Notes: generated by a model from the letters alone, not told the origin. A stretch of 64,000 bases of DNA from Phlebopus portentosus (GCA_037892935.1 JAYXKI010000021.1:108007-172006); one strand, 5' to 3'. Positions 23,360 through 35,906 are shown, counted from the stretch's first letter. Numbers and translations are program-made.

Positions 23360-25967
23360 ATGCGCGTGGGGAAGGAGAAGGACCAGACTCCTTCCCGCGA
23401 CTCGGGCAACAACTTTCCTTCTGGGTCTCGTTCAATTGATGATCCCTCCGTAAAGAGGCGGCAGAGCCTCACCAGCGCTGTCAGCGCCTTCGCGAGCGAG
23501 TTACGCTTACATACGAAGAAGCCAGGTCCAGTTGTGTTCTCTCGCATTGCCGGCCCAAGTACTTCAAAGAGCACGGACGACTTATCTTTGGCGAATGCGG
23601 CCCGCTCAAAGTCCTGCACTCACCTCCCTGCAATCAACACAGCGGGCGACGGGTCACTTCTTACGCTAGTATTGTCTGGGACGTCTTTCCTTGATACGAC
23701 CATATCGGAGAGTGGGGAGCGTCTGTATGTCATTGATACGAAAGGGGCGCGCACGAACATATCTCGAGAGGATCCCGTGCAAGGTGTGGCGCATGTCGGC
23801 GCGGTTAACTGGCTGGACGACAAGGTCGAGGACAGGCCGCTAATTCCGAGACACCGTGCGACCATCCAGATGGCTCACGGTCGGCGATATTTTGTTGATG
23901 AATTCTTGAGACGTACGAAACTCACGAGGTGCGTGCGCGTGTTCCAATATTTTTTTTCACGATGTGTTTCATGTCTTTGCTTGCTTACAATCTGGCCATC
24001 AAAATACTACAGTTCCCGCCTGTTTAACATCCCTCATTATCCACACGCACTGAAATGGAAGCGCTCAGGAGGCAACTTTAAAGTACGAATTCTTTCTTCT
24101 ATCTGATTTTTGAAATTGATTTTCAATCTTTCCTTGTGTGATATCTCAAATGGCTAACTGATAATTATTTTCTGTATCCATGTAGCTGTCGGCAGCAAAG
24201 GGAAAGGCGGCAATAGCGGACCTTGACCTAGTGGGTACGACTCCTCGAATAGCGGTGTTCGATACATTGTACGAGCATGACGTGACCCACCCATTGCGAG
24301 AACACCGTGGAGTGCCGGTTCTCTTGCTCGACTACCTAATTGCAACAGCTCTGTTGATTACCTGTGAGAAGGACAAATGGTTAGCCGCAGCAAACGGACA
24401 ACCGACTTCCGGTAACGGTGTACATGGTGCAATCCACCGCTGGAGGATGGAGGTGCAGCCCGACCTTTTGCCACCCCCAGAAACGTCAGATTCGGCAGAG
24501 GAGGAGTTGGAGTCGAGGTCGCCGAGTCCAGATATATCGTCCTCGTCCGTGCTAGACAATGGTCCGTCAAGTTCGGGCTCGCACGTGGAGGTCAGTTCGG
24601 ATCCCGGCGCGGGACTATCCCGCCAAATCTCTTCTCCGCAGTCCCGGCTGCCAGGGACCAGGAACTCGCATTTGTCGACGACGTCACCACAATCATCAAC
24701 ATTCGCACGTTTACCACCATTATCCGTATCGACAGCTACACATCCTTTTTCCTCCGAGTTCAGTGGACTTGTTGATGAAGACGGTGCATCGACGGTGTTT
24801 AGTCCATTGGCAAGCGTCTTACCTCCTACATTAGGGGTCTCAGTTGGAGATGCAAGTCCACTCAGTCCCATTGCGAGCGTCTTTTCTGATTCTACGAGAC
24901 GATTTGAAAGTCCGGAATTAGACTCAACCATATCTACTTCTGTGAGTAGAGAATACTCGCATGACCGCTCGCAAAGCATTGAATCACCCATCGGACCTGT
25001 TACGCCGCGACAGGAGAGCAAGAGTCTACCGCCAAGCCCGATGGGGATGTCGACGAGGAGGCCAGCGACTGCCGGTGCCGCCCTTGGTGGCAGTGGTGGA
25101 AGAAGACCGTTTAGACCATTACCGAGGCCGCCTGTGCACTCTGCTACGTTACCAGCCGGAGGATTCGAGCAAGCACAGCCTGTGCCTCCAGCGCCTAGTC
25201 TTCCTCTAGGGTCGCGTGATGGCGAAGCGTACGGCGGATTCGCGAACGCTCGTGCATTTGGTTCGTGTGTTGTCTCGCTTTCGCCGGCAACGGCTTTGCG
25301 TAGAGAGACGCATGAATCAGAAGGATTGGTCACTGTGTCGTCCACTTCGCATGCTAATGATGGACCGCGGACTATTCGCCGAACGGCGTCTGATATGACG
25401 CTCTCTGCGAAAGTAGGTACAGAATTGGATTCGCAACAGGAGCGGGCCGATGACGATCGGCGCGAATCACGGCAGAACAGTTCTTCGTTGTTAAAAGAGG
25501 CTGTGCGCCGCTCGGTTTACAAGGAACCTTTCCCTTCATCCTCGCCATCTCCTTCACCATCTCCGGCAAGTCCATCACCAATCCCTGCGCCAATTCGAAC
25601 GTTATCAGAGTCATCAGTGCCGATGGCCGCACCCGCCACAGAGCCTTTACGCCTTCGTCATCCTCGTCCGGTTCCTTCCAATGCGGGATACGATGCGCTT
25701 TTTCGAGCCCCTAGTTCTTCGTCTTCTTCCTACTCGCATACCATGTTACGTCGGACACATCACGTCTCTCGTCCATCAGAGTATGCTCAACCACCACCAC
25801 CTGACGATGGAAGAGGTGCGAAGGTTGGTCAACGCAGTTTCGAACGAGATGGAGATGATGACAGTGAAAGAGGAGGGGAATCCGAGTGCGGTGCTCCACC
25901 TGCATATGATACCATCGACTTCTCGCACCCTCCGTTGAAGACGCCTGGATTTCGCAGTGCAGGGTAA
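23360..25967 (+). CDS. Tubby/DUF6593-like protein with long disordered tail
   Basis: Three exons: 23360-23928, 24013-24082 and 24186-25967, giving 806 residues. Residues about 85-310 form a beta-rich domain (LLTLVLSGTSF, LYVIDTKGART, VGAVNWLDD, LFNIPHYPHALKWKR, RIAVFDTLYE, LLLDYLIATALL). Its strand pattern resembles the DUF6593 proteins that are numerous in Agaricomycetes and have a tubby-like fold. The remaining ~490 residues are Ser/Pro-rich and disordered, with SPSPSPSP-like runs near 440. In characterised tubby-like proteins the fold binds phosphoinositides, but function here is unknown. The domain match is by pattern only and moderately sure; the exon model is firm because all junctions keep the frame. 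Confidence 0.7.
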
Positions 25968-26735
25968 GGAAGAAGCAAAGTGAAGCAATCTTTTTTTCTA
26001 ATCAAATCTTGTTCTATCTTTTTTTTTTTCCTTGGGTGGATTCCTCATGAATTGAAACGAGGAATAGCGATATTATATCATCTTTGTCCTTCAATCGTAG
26101 AATATGAAATTGAGTTTAGTCGGTACATATATCAACCTTAGTTGCGACCAAACGTACTCATACTTCCTCGTTCCCTACATTCTTTGATTCTTTGCTATAT
26201 ATACCTTGCTTGCACATACTTCAATAATTGTTTTACGAGTAGTTATTTGTACATAATCTACGTTCAGTAGACGACAGAACATGATTTGTTTCCGTGATGA
26301 CCAAAAGAATGAATTGCCGGACTTAGGAAAACGTGGAGATCGACGGTGATTGGCGCGGTAGTAGGTCCGCATTTATACACAGCTCTCAGGCCAAGATGCT
26401 GGTACCTAATCCGAGTCAGTGACTTACTTAGGGACCAGGACTACGCGTATGCCATTTGGCATTTGACCATCATCACAGGTCGTTCGCACATAGAGACAAG
26501 GCGAACGACTCGCCCAACAGCGCAATCCAATCGGAATCCATTTCTTTTTCATTGCTATCAACTTCTTCGTTACGCTACTGTTTCTTCTTGAACCTTATAC
26601 ACCACTCAGACAAAGGCGCTTGCGACACGACCTAGCCCATGTTTGCTGCGGAGGGGCTTATCGTCCTAGGATCGTGTCGTTTGCTGAAACAGTCATTCTA
26701 GGTTGTTTATCTTGATTCGATTATCTAGAAAGTCG
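25968..26735. other. Intergenic between two plus-strand genes
   Basis: Contains the 3' flank of the tubby-like gene and the promoter of the zinc-cluster gene. No other feature was recognised. Confidence 0.4.
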
Positions 26736-29700
26736 ATGCAAAACGACAATTATTCTTCTTCTACTTCAGACAATAATCATGGTGCGCACAGATCGGAAGG
26801 CGTCGAAGACGTCCAGGAGGCATACAAACGCGCGCTTGTTGAGCTGGTTGCGAAGGTGATGAACCCTCCAGACTTCACAAAGAGCACGGGAATTAGTCAG
26901 AGGACGAGTCGGTATGAGTGGTGTATAAATATCAACAAGCTCCTTGTGAGTTTTCACATTTTATCTAATTTCTCTGAAAAGTCACATTCTTACTGACGAG
27001 CGCTTCTATGACTGCTGTAACTATGACTGTTACTATGAACGCAGCGCAAGTTCAAGTCGATCAATTCGAGACTTGCGTCGCCCGACGTGCCTGCTTCTTT
27101 TTTGGATATCGACGCGTTCGTGCGCGACGCGTGGAAGTTCGCGTTCACAGATGAAGTGCCGGGGTTTTACGAGAAATGGCCCAAGGATCTGGACAAGCAA
27201 CTCGAGGAGGGCTTTATGGCTGGACGGTCGCTCGGAAAGATGATGATCGAGCAAGCAGCTCCGACCGACGGAAATGAAGCGATCGATCGAGACAAAAGAC
27301 GCGTTCAGAATCAATACGGGAGCGCAGCGGGCTCCGCAGCGGTCCAACATAGCCGGATCCGCGCAGCCAGTGGCGCATCCTCTTCCACCTCCCCGAAAAT
27401 CGATCACGGTGTTACGCCGACTAGGCCCGTGGATAGGACGCCTTCCCTCGATTCCTGCGCAAGAACCGGCACACAGTCTTCGGGGACACCTCTTCCGCTT
27501 ACTCCCAAGTCTTCGATTTCTCCAAGGAGGTTCACTTTGGAGGATTTCGAGCAATTGGTGAGGGAGGGAAATAAGGAAACTAACACTCCGAACATGAGCA
27601 GGACGCGCATGCAACCCCGGCGTGTTCCTTCTATTTCCTCTAGTCCTACCGTACAGCGAATACAACATTTAGCAATAACTTCTACAACTCCAGAATCTTG
27701 TGCTCCCCCTCCTCCTTCTTTGACTCCTGTGCCGGAACTTGAGAGTAGTGTGAGTCTTCGACGCTCTGAATCCGAACGCCCATGGATCCCGCAGTCGTAT
27801 AGAGATGGCTCCATGCCTGCGGACATCACACGTCTCTACGACGAACTGGATAAAGTATGCGAGGAGGCGGATGTGTTGATTCTTGAGGCCCATGACATCA
27901 ATGCTCAGGATGCGAACGAGACGCGATTGAAAGAATGGACGGTTAGAGCTAGGAGATGTGAGGTATGTCGTTTATGTGAAAAACGAACAACGTCCCAGAG
28001 TAAAGTATACTGAATGTACTCTAATCATATCTTTCAGGTAGACGGTCGTAAAATCCTTGCAATATTTGACTCCTCCCACCACGGGATATCCGAAACGCCT
28101 GAAATTCTCTGGGTACAGAGTACTCTTAGATTGCTCAAGTCGGCGCACTTTGAGCTTATCGATTTCGCCGAAGCGATGCTCAATACCCCGGCTGATGCCT
28201 ACGGTTCTGGTGCAAGGGCGTCTGTTCGTCAAAAAGAGCGGATTGATGCTACTAGGAATCTGCAGCCGGCAATTCGACATTCTCTTGAGCCTACTGCTGC
28301 ACCCGAGAGTCGCGCCACGACCGTTGAGGCGACTAACTCGCGTCCTGAGGTACGACGCGCAGTCAACAAACCCGGCCCTTCGCGACCATCTGCAAGGAGT
28401 CGGGGGAGGTTAGTACCTTATATTGAAGTGCCTCGTGTATCGGTAAGATAGATCATATAGGACGTCTTTTATGATCGAGGATCATATTAACGTATGGATT
28501 TGTAGTGGAAATGGCGTCCCGCGGCGCCTGGACAAGTTACTGAACCTCAGCCTGAACCCGAGCCTGTAGCGACGTCGACAACTGCTGCCGAACCGAAACC
28601 GAACCGATCGCAGATTCTCACGTCCAGTATAACCATTCGTACGCGTCAACTCAACCCAAACCCCGCCCCAGGATCAGCTTCGTCTATTCAGGGTAGTTCC
28701 GGTGATTTCCATACGATTAAACTTCAACGGATGACAGACCGCGCACCTGGTGACGAGGAGCACGTTCCGGCCTGTTCAGAATGTGCAGTGCGCGGATTTA
28801 GCTGTTTCGGGAAGCGGGGCGGCGAGGGTGTATGCAGAAGGTGCAAGAGAGTGAAGAGAGGAAGATGTACGTATGCAAGAAAACCCGGAAGGCCGGCTTC
28901 TTCGGCTGCAACGACTGCAGCAACAGCAACAACAACATTAAAAATGTCGAAAGGGAAGGGAAAGGAAGTAACGAGGCCGAAACCCACTCCAAGGGGACGC
29001 GTTGCTGCGAAGCTGATCTCGGAAAGGAGGAGTGTAGAAATTGGAACTAAGAGGACGAGAGGAGGCAGAAGTTCGGGTGTCCTTCAAAAACTGCGTAATG
29101 CAAGAATGAGGATGGAAAAAGGACGACAGCAACAAATCAGTAACATCAACGATTCAGACGAAGAAGGTGAGAACGAAGACAGTGCAAGTGAGGATGGCAG
29201 CGACGGTGAATATGTTTCGGATGCTGATGCGAACATTCGTATGCCCCCACGGAAGCGCCGAAGGAGGAGTGCTTCAGCCCGAGCGACTCGCGAATCGGAA
29301 ACCGGAGTTGCAGCCGAATCTATGCTTCAAGCTTCTGTCAGCATACGCGCGACCTCAGAACCTCCAGATACTCATGGATTCTTGTTGAGAAGTCAGAGTA
29401 GAAGGCCGACGTTCGCTTCTCTTGCTAGCCCACGAAGCTCGACGACAGATTGGAACATGGATAATACTGGTATCGAAGGCGTTCCTTCGCCCGAGCAGGG
29501 CAACAGCGGCGGAGCAGATGTGGATATTGATTCGCAGAGCACGCTCAGATCTACTGAGCCAGACGCCGGACGAGCACCCTCCGGGGCTCGTAATCGAAGC
29601 TCAGATGTTCAGATGGAAAAACAGAGCACTTCAGAGCGGGAAACGGAAGCGTTGATGGAAGTTGAACGAGAATCACCACATCGGGCCGGACCAGAGGCTC

Positions 29701-30152
29701 GTCTGTCAGTTAGCACTGATATTCAGCATTCAGCCTCTTCTTTGTCTCAAGCCATTCACGCAGGTACCGCAGCATCAATTCCAACGCCTACATCACTCAC
29801 AGGTTCTAGCCCAACTGGCGCTCACATTCCTCTTGCTTCTCTTGCCTTCCCTGTTCCTACACCAGCCGTAGTGCTTTCTTCAGCAGCAACGGCACATGAC
29901 GAGCTCATTCTTCATTCGAATCTCCAGCCGGATCCTCGACCCATTCAGCAACAGGACCTCATCGCCTCGTTAGCCTCGCTAAAATCTAAGCTTGATTCAC
30001 TGACCGCCTCGCATGCGCGCCACGCGAGTCTTATTGAGGAGGCCAGGGAAGATATCAGACTTTTGACGGAATCAGCTTCTGCTCTCACCCCGTCGGTGGT
30101 TGCTGATGATGCGACCCGGAAGTCGCAATCTCTGCCTTTGCTTCAAAGTTAA
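26736..30152 (+). CDS. Large protein with an internal Cys6 zinc-cluster motif
   Basis: Four exons: 26736-26945, 27045-27962, 28038-28442 and 28506-30152, all phase 0, giving 1059 residues. The N-terminal ~160 residues look helical and folded (YKRALVELVAKVM, FLDIDAFVRDAWKFAF). The middle is Ser/Pro-rich with a helical stretch (ITRLYDELDKVCEEADVL). At 601-632 six cysteines follow the spacing C-x2-C-x6-C-x9-C-x2-C-x7-C, within Zn(II)2Cys6 limits, but the basic residues sit between the last cysteines rather than the first. Basic GRP and RGGR hooks, an acidic stretch and a C-terminal coiled coil (about 985-1040) follow. It is probably a DNA-associated regulator. The family is unknown to me. The start at 26736 is the first ATG in frame; an upstream exon is possible. 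Confidence 0.72.
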
Positions 30153-30746
30153 AACACCGATTTGTTTTGCCACCGCCTTTTCCCCTCACATCCGGATTTT
30201 TACCTACGCTTTATGAGTGCGCACTACACGAGTCATTTGTGCGCTATTGCTTATGCCTTTCCGTCTTCTTCTGCGCTTATTTCATGGTCCACATGTGTTG
30301 ATTTATTGGTGGGCATTTCATTGCTTGTCTTAGCTGTTCAAACGATTGTGTTTATTCTGGCAAACCAACCTGATCTTTTCCTTGTTATCAGTTATGTCTT
30401 GCTCGTGAATCTCCAGCGCTTTTTATTCCTTATTTCTGTGTTTTCACCCTCTTGCTTTGATGAAGATCATCTTCACTTGCATATCAATAATCTTGCTTTG
30501 CATACGCTATGACGCGGGGTGTATAGTTATTCCTTTCTTCTAAAAAAAGTAGCATAGTTTCAGGTATGAACACGAACACAACAAGTACGTACTGTAGATA
30601 CGAATACAGATAGCATTCTTAACGAACAATTCAGAACTTGAGAACACAGAAATTGAAGCAAGTAGCATTTACCACGGGCAGGTTCTTGCAGAATAAACAA
30701 CCCAGACGATTCAGGCAGTAACAGCAACATTAACGGTAGCGACACC
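30153..30746. other. Convergent 3' flanks
   Basis: T-rich 3' flank of the zinc-cluster gene and of the minus-strand orphan. An open frame at 30162-30512 has only near-cognate starts and reads like T-rich UTR. Confidence 0.45.
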
Positions 30747-31487
30747 TTACACCTCGACGAATCCATGAAGCTCAAAGGTCAATTCCTTGACGTCCTCTTT
30801 GAGCGCGATATTCTCTTTCCTGATGTCCCTCCACATCCTACAGAGCGTCTTACGGCGACGAATCTCGCGCCGGAGGCTCATGGCAGTTGCAGCTGTGAAG
30901 GCGGCGTGATGCGCGCAGACGAACCAGCGGAGTTCCCATTCGTGGCGTGCATCGAATGGATCGTAGGAGACTTCATCAACATGCTTTGCGTGATGGTAAG
31001 GGGAGATGGAGGAGAGAGTGACGGAACGAGAGTTCGTAAGTCCGCCGAGCTTCTTTTTATGGAGACTTTCAGTGTCGACCCTGACGTCCAGACGGGGATT
31101 GGCCGACTTCGAAGGAGTGATTGACGACGGGATAATAAGACAGCCACTGACAGGTTTAGAAATTCTTTCCGCTCCGTCATCGTGCTCCTTGTCGACTAGC
31201 GTTGTATCGCACAGAAACAACTCCACCTCGTCCAGTGATGAAGACTCGGCCAGTCGTGCCTTCTTGCGAGACTGATTGGCAGACTCATCCTCAGAGTTTG
31301 TGTCCGAGTCTTCACGGCGTCTGCGCTTGCAAGAGCAGCTCGAGGTATTATCCTGGGCCGGAATAGTTGCCTTCGCTAGGACAGCGGTACCGAGAAGCAA
31401 AGAGAGAGGAACACACAGGCCGGGTAGAGATTGAAGCATCGTATAAGCGTCTAAGTGATAGTAGAGGTTGTTCGCCACCGGATGCAT
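30747..31487 (-). CDS. Orphan protein, possible signal peptide and C-terminal coiled coil
   Basis: Single-exon frame ending at 30747. Possible starts are ATG 31487 (246 residues) or ATG 31439 (230 residues). From the second start the first ~24 residues look like a signal peptide or membrane anchor (LPGLCVPLSLLLGTAVLAKA). The mature part begins with a CSCKRRRRED patch resembling a nuclear signal, then Ser/Asp-rich sequence, then an Arg-rich helical end with LRREIRRRKTLCRMWRDI and a Glu/Lys/Leu coiled coil. A secretion signal next to a nuclear-like basic patch is contradictory, so one of the two readings is wrong. No family was recognised. Confidence 0.45.
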   Translation of the reverse strand: MHPVANNLYYHLDAYTMLQSLPGLCVPLSLLLGTAVLAKATIPAQDNTSSCSCKRRRREDSDTNSEDESANQSRKKARLAESSSLDEVELFLCDTTLVDKEHDDGAERISKPVSGCLIIPSSITPSKSANPRLDVRVDTESLHKKKLGGLTNSRSVTLSSISPYHHAKHVDEVSYDPFDARHEWELRWFVCAHHAAFTAATAMSLRREIRRRKTLCRMWRDIRKENIALKEDVKELTFELHGFVEV

Positions 31488-32668
31488 GGAGCTGGGGTAT
31501 AGAGATAGTTCTGATTTCGGTGGGATCGAGCGGGCCAGAAGCAGAAGATGCTTAGAGCTGACTGGCACAGAGGTCCGCGAATAGTTACGTGGACAATGAA
31601 GGGCGACTGAAGAAAGGAATGAGTCAAGAAAAGGAAGTACAGATAGCTGAGAGCTTTATGGGAGAGTTTTGACAAGCGAAAACAGCAAAACGACAAAACT
31701 GTTGAGAATAGATGGTTGATGCAGGTGTCCGAGAGGAATCTAGGCTGGCTACGTCCAGTGACTACTGCGTTTCGCCTCTAAGGTGGGCCTTGCAGTTTAT
31801 ACGCAGGAAATACTTGAAAGAGAGGCCCGAAGCTTAGACCAGAATCCTGTACGCCTTTTCCCCTAGAAATTAAGAGTATGAGTAAATGAGGAATTGTCCA
31901 GTTTAATCAGCTTGGTACAGCGCTAGACTAAAAGTGTCGAATAAACTCCAGAGAAATACGTGCGTGAAGACGAAGCAACGAGTGGGAATGGCGGCTTGAC
32001 AAGGAACCAGGCGTGAACACGATAGTTGAAGTGAAAGAGACGAATGAGGCTGACTGGTCATCCGGAGCTTGAAAGTCTGCAGTTTAACGAGTGCTGATTA
32101 TGGTAACCTAGGTTAGAGACTCTTGAGTCTTCATTCAAGTCCGAGATTTCCGACAAACCGAGAGAAGTAAATATTGTACCTGAGACTATCGTTGATGGCC
32201 ACGAGGCCGAAGCCAACAGGTAGAGCTCTGATTGAGAGCTTTGCTGGTTGGGCTAGTCAGTTGAGATCACAACGGACCGGCAATCTCGCCACTTTGCTGT
32301 GCACTAGGTCGTGTAGTTGAGTTCATACTGCTAACTGAAAGGAAGTTCTGAGTTCAAGGACTGCATTATGAGTCTAGATTCTCACTGGTCTTCATCATCA
32401 TAGTATCTCCAACTCCAGACTTGAAGCAAACTGGCTAATATGCTTGTGTATTGTCGTACTTGAGATTCTGCACCATGCTTGAGTCTCACCTAAGTAGAGA
32501 TATGCTGTCGGAAAGAACCCCAACTAAGTAAATCTTCTCAACAGGAGAAATGTTGCAACCAGAATGCAAACCTTCAGCATAAAAGCAGGTCATCGACGGT
32601 AGGACTTAGAACATCTACAGTTCGCATCTGAGTAGCCGCTTTCTGAACTACTGGAGCTAACAAGCAAC
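31488..32668. other. Intergenic
   Basis: AT-rich spacer upstream of two divergent genes, with no supported gene. A TATA-like CATAAAAG at about 32578-32585 lies 84-91 bp before the ATG at 32669. Confidence 0.4.
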
Positions 32669-32938
32669 ATGAGCAACTCCAAGCGTCCACGAAGGCCCTT
32701 GCCAGTCCCTACGAATCCAGCACCAGATCCTCCTAGGCCATCTGTGAGACGGCTGCCAGTTCCTCCGATTCCAGATCCGAATCCTCCTAGGCGATTGCCG
32801 AACCCACCTGTGAGACCGTTGCCAGTTCCTCCGAAGCCAGAACCAGTGCCAAATCCATCAAGGCCCTTGCCAAACACACCGAACCCTGCACCAAACACAC
32901 CAAGACCTTTACCAGAGCCGCCGAACAAGTCAAACTAG
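32669..32938 (+). CDS. Small basic proline-rich orphan protein (3 of 4)
   Basis: Open frame of 89 codons from ATG 32669. About 40% of residues are proline, in loose repeats of LPVPP / RPLPxxPNP type (for example RPLPVPTNP, RRLPVPPIP, RPLPNTPNP). There are no Cys, no hydrophobic segment and few aromatic residues. The repeats would form a polyproline-II helix suited to SH3, WW or EVH1 binding. The ATGAGC start context is shared with the gene at 35907. The regular repeats argue against a random frame. Function is unknown. Confidence 0.45.
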   Translation: MSNSKRPRRPLPVPTNPAPDPPRPSVRRLPVPPIPDPNPPRRLPNPPVRPLPVPPKPEPVPNPSRPLPNTPNPAPNTPRPLPEPPNKSN

Positions 32939-33757
32939 CATTCACGTCCTACTTATGACGGAGCTCATGACAGGACCGAAGGAAGAGCCTCTAGAACAAA
33001 GGATCATCGCTAGAGAAACATATCCTGATATATGAAACGTCGGTGTACCTTCTTCCGGAAAGGATGAGGTCGAGAAAGTGCTTGGGGTTGACGAGAAATG
33101 CATTTCATGGATACGAGTTCAAATGCGCTCGAGGTATTCGACGCCTAGAGTGTAGTTAGCAGATTAGGTGAGAATATAACAAAGCAAATAAATTCTGATA
33201 CCTGAGTGTCTACAATATTCCACATCACATAGAATAAGGAAGTTCAAACAAATTTATTCTAGGCAGAGAATGAGAGGCAGATGCGCACTTTGATTCTCGA
33301 AGCTGATCGACATACTACAGTCTTCACAAGGTCGAGAGCCTTACATCGCCATCCGAACAGGATCGAAGATAAATGCTGCCTGTCGGCCATCCTACCAAAC
33401 CGGGAAACGGTGGATAATATCCTCGCATGAGGCATAGCCAAGATCTTTAGCTTTGGTGTTCCGAAACAGAGGAGCGGTTTTTTTCCCGCAAGAAAGTCAC
33501 GTCGTTGTCTCAAACAACCAGAACTGTTGCTAAGCAAATTAAGAAAGCTGAGTTTATGAGGATGGAGGCTGGGTCGATGAAGGGAGTACAACTCGAAGAA
33601 CGAGAAATAAAGTACACGTGAGCGTGTAAATGAATGAGCGCGATTTGAATGGCCGATCGGCATGACGTGTGAATGCATGTAGCCCGAATTACCTCTTAGC
33701 ACATAGTGCTATTGACCAAGTATTCCATCATAACAGCTCGACATAAGTGAGCAAGAG
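32939..33757. other. Intergenic
   Basis: No supported gene. A minus-strand frame at 33259-33702 lacks a proper start and any family feature. Confidence 0.4.
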
Positions 33758-34900
33758 ATGGCAAAAAATCTTCCTAAAATAATCTACGGTACCGCTTGGT
33801 TTGCTCCTTTCATGCCTTTGGAGTCGAGAAGACATGTTTGCTGAGAAGCGTCTCAAGGAAGAAGGAAGCGACAAAAGATCTCGTAGTTACCGCTGTGCTT
33901 CAGGGTTTCACTGCCATTGACACAGGCAAGCAAATCTTCCTCCTGAAGCTTTCGCTCTACTAGAATCTGTGGCTAATGGATTGACCAGCATGCCAGCCAA
34001 AACATTATAGGTCAGGTTACTGCCCACTTTCCACATGCGGAGTGCTTGTAAAAATAAATAAAAACAATCTCAGGGAGGATCTTGTCGGTGAAGCTCTTCA
34101 ACAACTTTATGATAAACACGGGAAGAAACGCGAGGATCTTTGGCTTCAAACGAAGTACATCAACTCGCCGTTCATTAAAGATACTTCGTAGACCAATACT
34201 CTATGTTTCAGGTTCACTTCGATTACTGGTCAAGATCGCAGCAAACCTCTTCCCTACGATCCTTCTCTCTCAGTCTCGGAACAAGTCTGCGCATCTTTCC
34301 AGACCTCACTTCGCAATTTGCACACCACATATCTTGACAGCTATATTCTGCACAGCCCACTATCTACGCAGGCTGATACTCTTGCTGCGTGGAATGTGCT
34401 GAACTTGCTGAAGGAGCAGGGTAAGGTCCACATGATTGGTGTAAGCAACACCTACCAGGTGTCGACCATCGAGCTTCTCGACGCGGAGCACAAAGCTGAA
34501 GTCGTACAGAATCGCTGGTATCAGGAGAACGACTGGGATAAGGACGTTGTCAAACACTGTAAGGAACATGGTGCGATGTACCAGTTACGTTTTTCTTTGT
34601 TTGCACTTCCCTCGCCACTTACCGATCATACGGTCATCATCCGTTAATAGGTCCTTTTGGACGCTTACAGGCAGTCCTTCTTTACTCAAGCACAGAACCG
34701 TTCTCGAGTTCGCACAGAATCTTCAGTGCACGCCTGCACAAGTCATATTTTGCTTGGCGCAGTTCAACGGAGTGACGCCTCTTGCAGGAAGCAAGAATCC
34801 AATGCACATGAAGGACGGGGTGACAGCGGAGAATATCAGTTTGGACCGTCTCTTGTCCGATCCAAAGATGGAAGGGCTGCAGAAGTTGTTATTTGAATGA
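33758..34900 (+). CDS. Aldo/keto reductase
   Basis: Six exons: 33758-33798, 33858-33925, 33989-34010 (22 nt), 34074-34154, 34212-34583 and 34651-34900, giving 277 residues, slightly short for the usual 280-330. The (beta/alpha)8 reductase features are visible: FTAIDTA with catalytic Asp35, LQTKF with Lys71, YILHSPL with His118, then GVSNTY. The usual catalytic Tyr five residues after the Asp is replaced by Pro40; Tyr43 in KHY probably takes its place, as in a subgroup with an RKHY-like motif. Intron 2 uses a GC donor (ACAG|GCAAGC). The enzyme should reduce aldehydes or ketones with NADPH in the cytosol; the substrate is unknown. Confidence 0.9.
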
Positions 34901-35813
34901 AAGATCATAATCACCGTGTACTGCACCCAGCCGTTCCGCCGTGTATATTATGCTGCTTATCTGAGAGATGTGAATGAGCGAATACGAGCAGCGACTACTT
35001 GCCCAGGATGAAGTCTCAATGCTGTATTGCCCATTGAGACATGCGCAGGCCACGGGGACGACTTAGATTTTTGGACATCGGATACTAGTGCAGGAACCGG
35101 AAACCAGACTTTGTTCATTTGCTAGGCAAAGTGGCGAGGACTGCAACTTAATGATGACGGCAATGACGGAATTCGGGAACAAGTCGAACGGAACCGTCTT
35201 TAAGAGCGATAAATAGACGAGTAACTGAGAATTAACAAGCCTGTCCGCAACAAGATGGATAGGTTTATCCAAAGTTCATTCTCAAGTCCATGCAAGAAGT
35301 TGGGATGCGAGCTTGGTAAAGCCGGAGCCGGACGGCTTCTCCTCTGGACGGGCTGATCGAGTAGCATTGCTGTTTAGCGGCGGAACCGTCAACTGGGCCA
35401 CAATTCTCCAACCGGCAAGTGGGCCTGCCCTGAGTCTGATTTACCGGCGATCAAAATTTACCTGGAAGATATAGTCAAAAAGCCCATTTCTGGATGAAAT
35501 ATTCAGATATTTTTAGCAACGAATTACCCAGCAAAGTAGGAAAATATAATCAACAAAATGCTCGCTTCTAGGTGAAATATTCATATTCAGATATTTTCAG
35601 CATCGAATGAGACGGCACGACAGCAAAGACCAGCCAATCAACATCTTGGTCCTTACGAAAGTAGTCAACGAGCAGTTTGTGCGCCAGCACGTTGTCGGAA
35701 CTGAGGCCATGGGTGCATGTAATGGATACAAACGAACACGTCTGAAGCAGGGACACTAGCTAAGCAGCATACCGGGGCGTGTATGCAAGAACGAGCTTTT
35801 GCAATATATGTAG
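34901..35813. other. Intergenic
   Basis: No supported gene. Short direct similarity is visible between about 35495-35520 and 35573-35600 (both contain a GTGAAATATTC/ATGAAATATTC plus ATATTTT pattern), suggesting a small local duplication. Confidence 0.35.
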
Positions 35814-35820
35814 TATAAAA
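35814..35820 (+). promoter_or_regulatory. TATA box
   Basis: TATAAAA on the plus strand, 87-93 bp before the ATG at 35907. This leaves room for a roughly 60-nt leader. Confidence 0.5.
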
Positions 35821-35906
35821 GGCCTTCGTATTCAGCATAGGTCCAGCAGAATTCACTGAGCCTTTTTATCTGGTAACTCGCTGAACACTCGAAGTCGACA
35901 GAAATC

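Noticed and set aside
24332..25345. 337-codon minus-strand frame
   Set aside because: Antisense shadow of the Ser/Pro-rich tail of the tubby-like gene; it lacks its own features.
30162..30512. 116-codon hydrophobic frame after the zinc-cluster gene
   Set aside because: No ATG at the start; the T-rich 3' UTR explains the run of Phe, Leu and Ser codons.
33259..33702. 147-codon minus-strand frame
   Set aside because: Begins with GTG, basic and irregular composition, no family feature.
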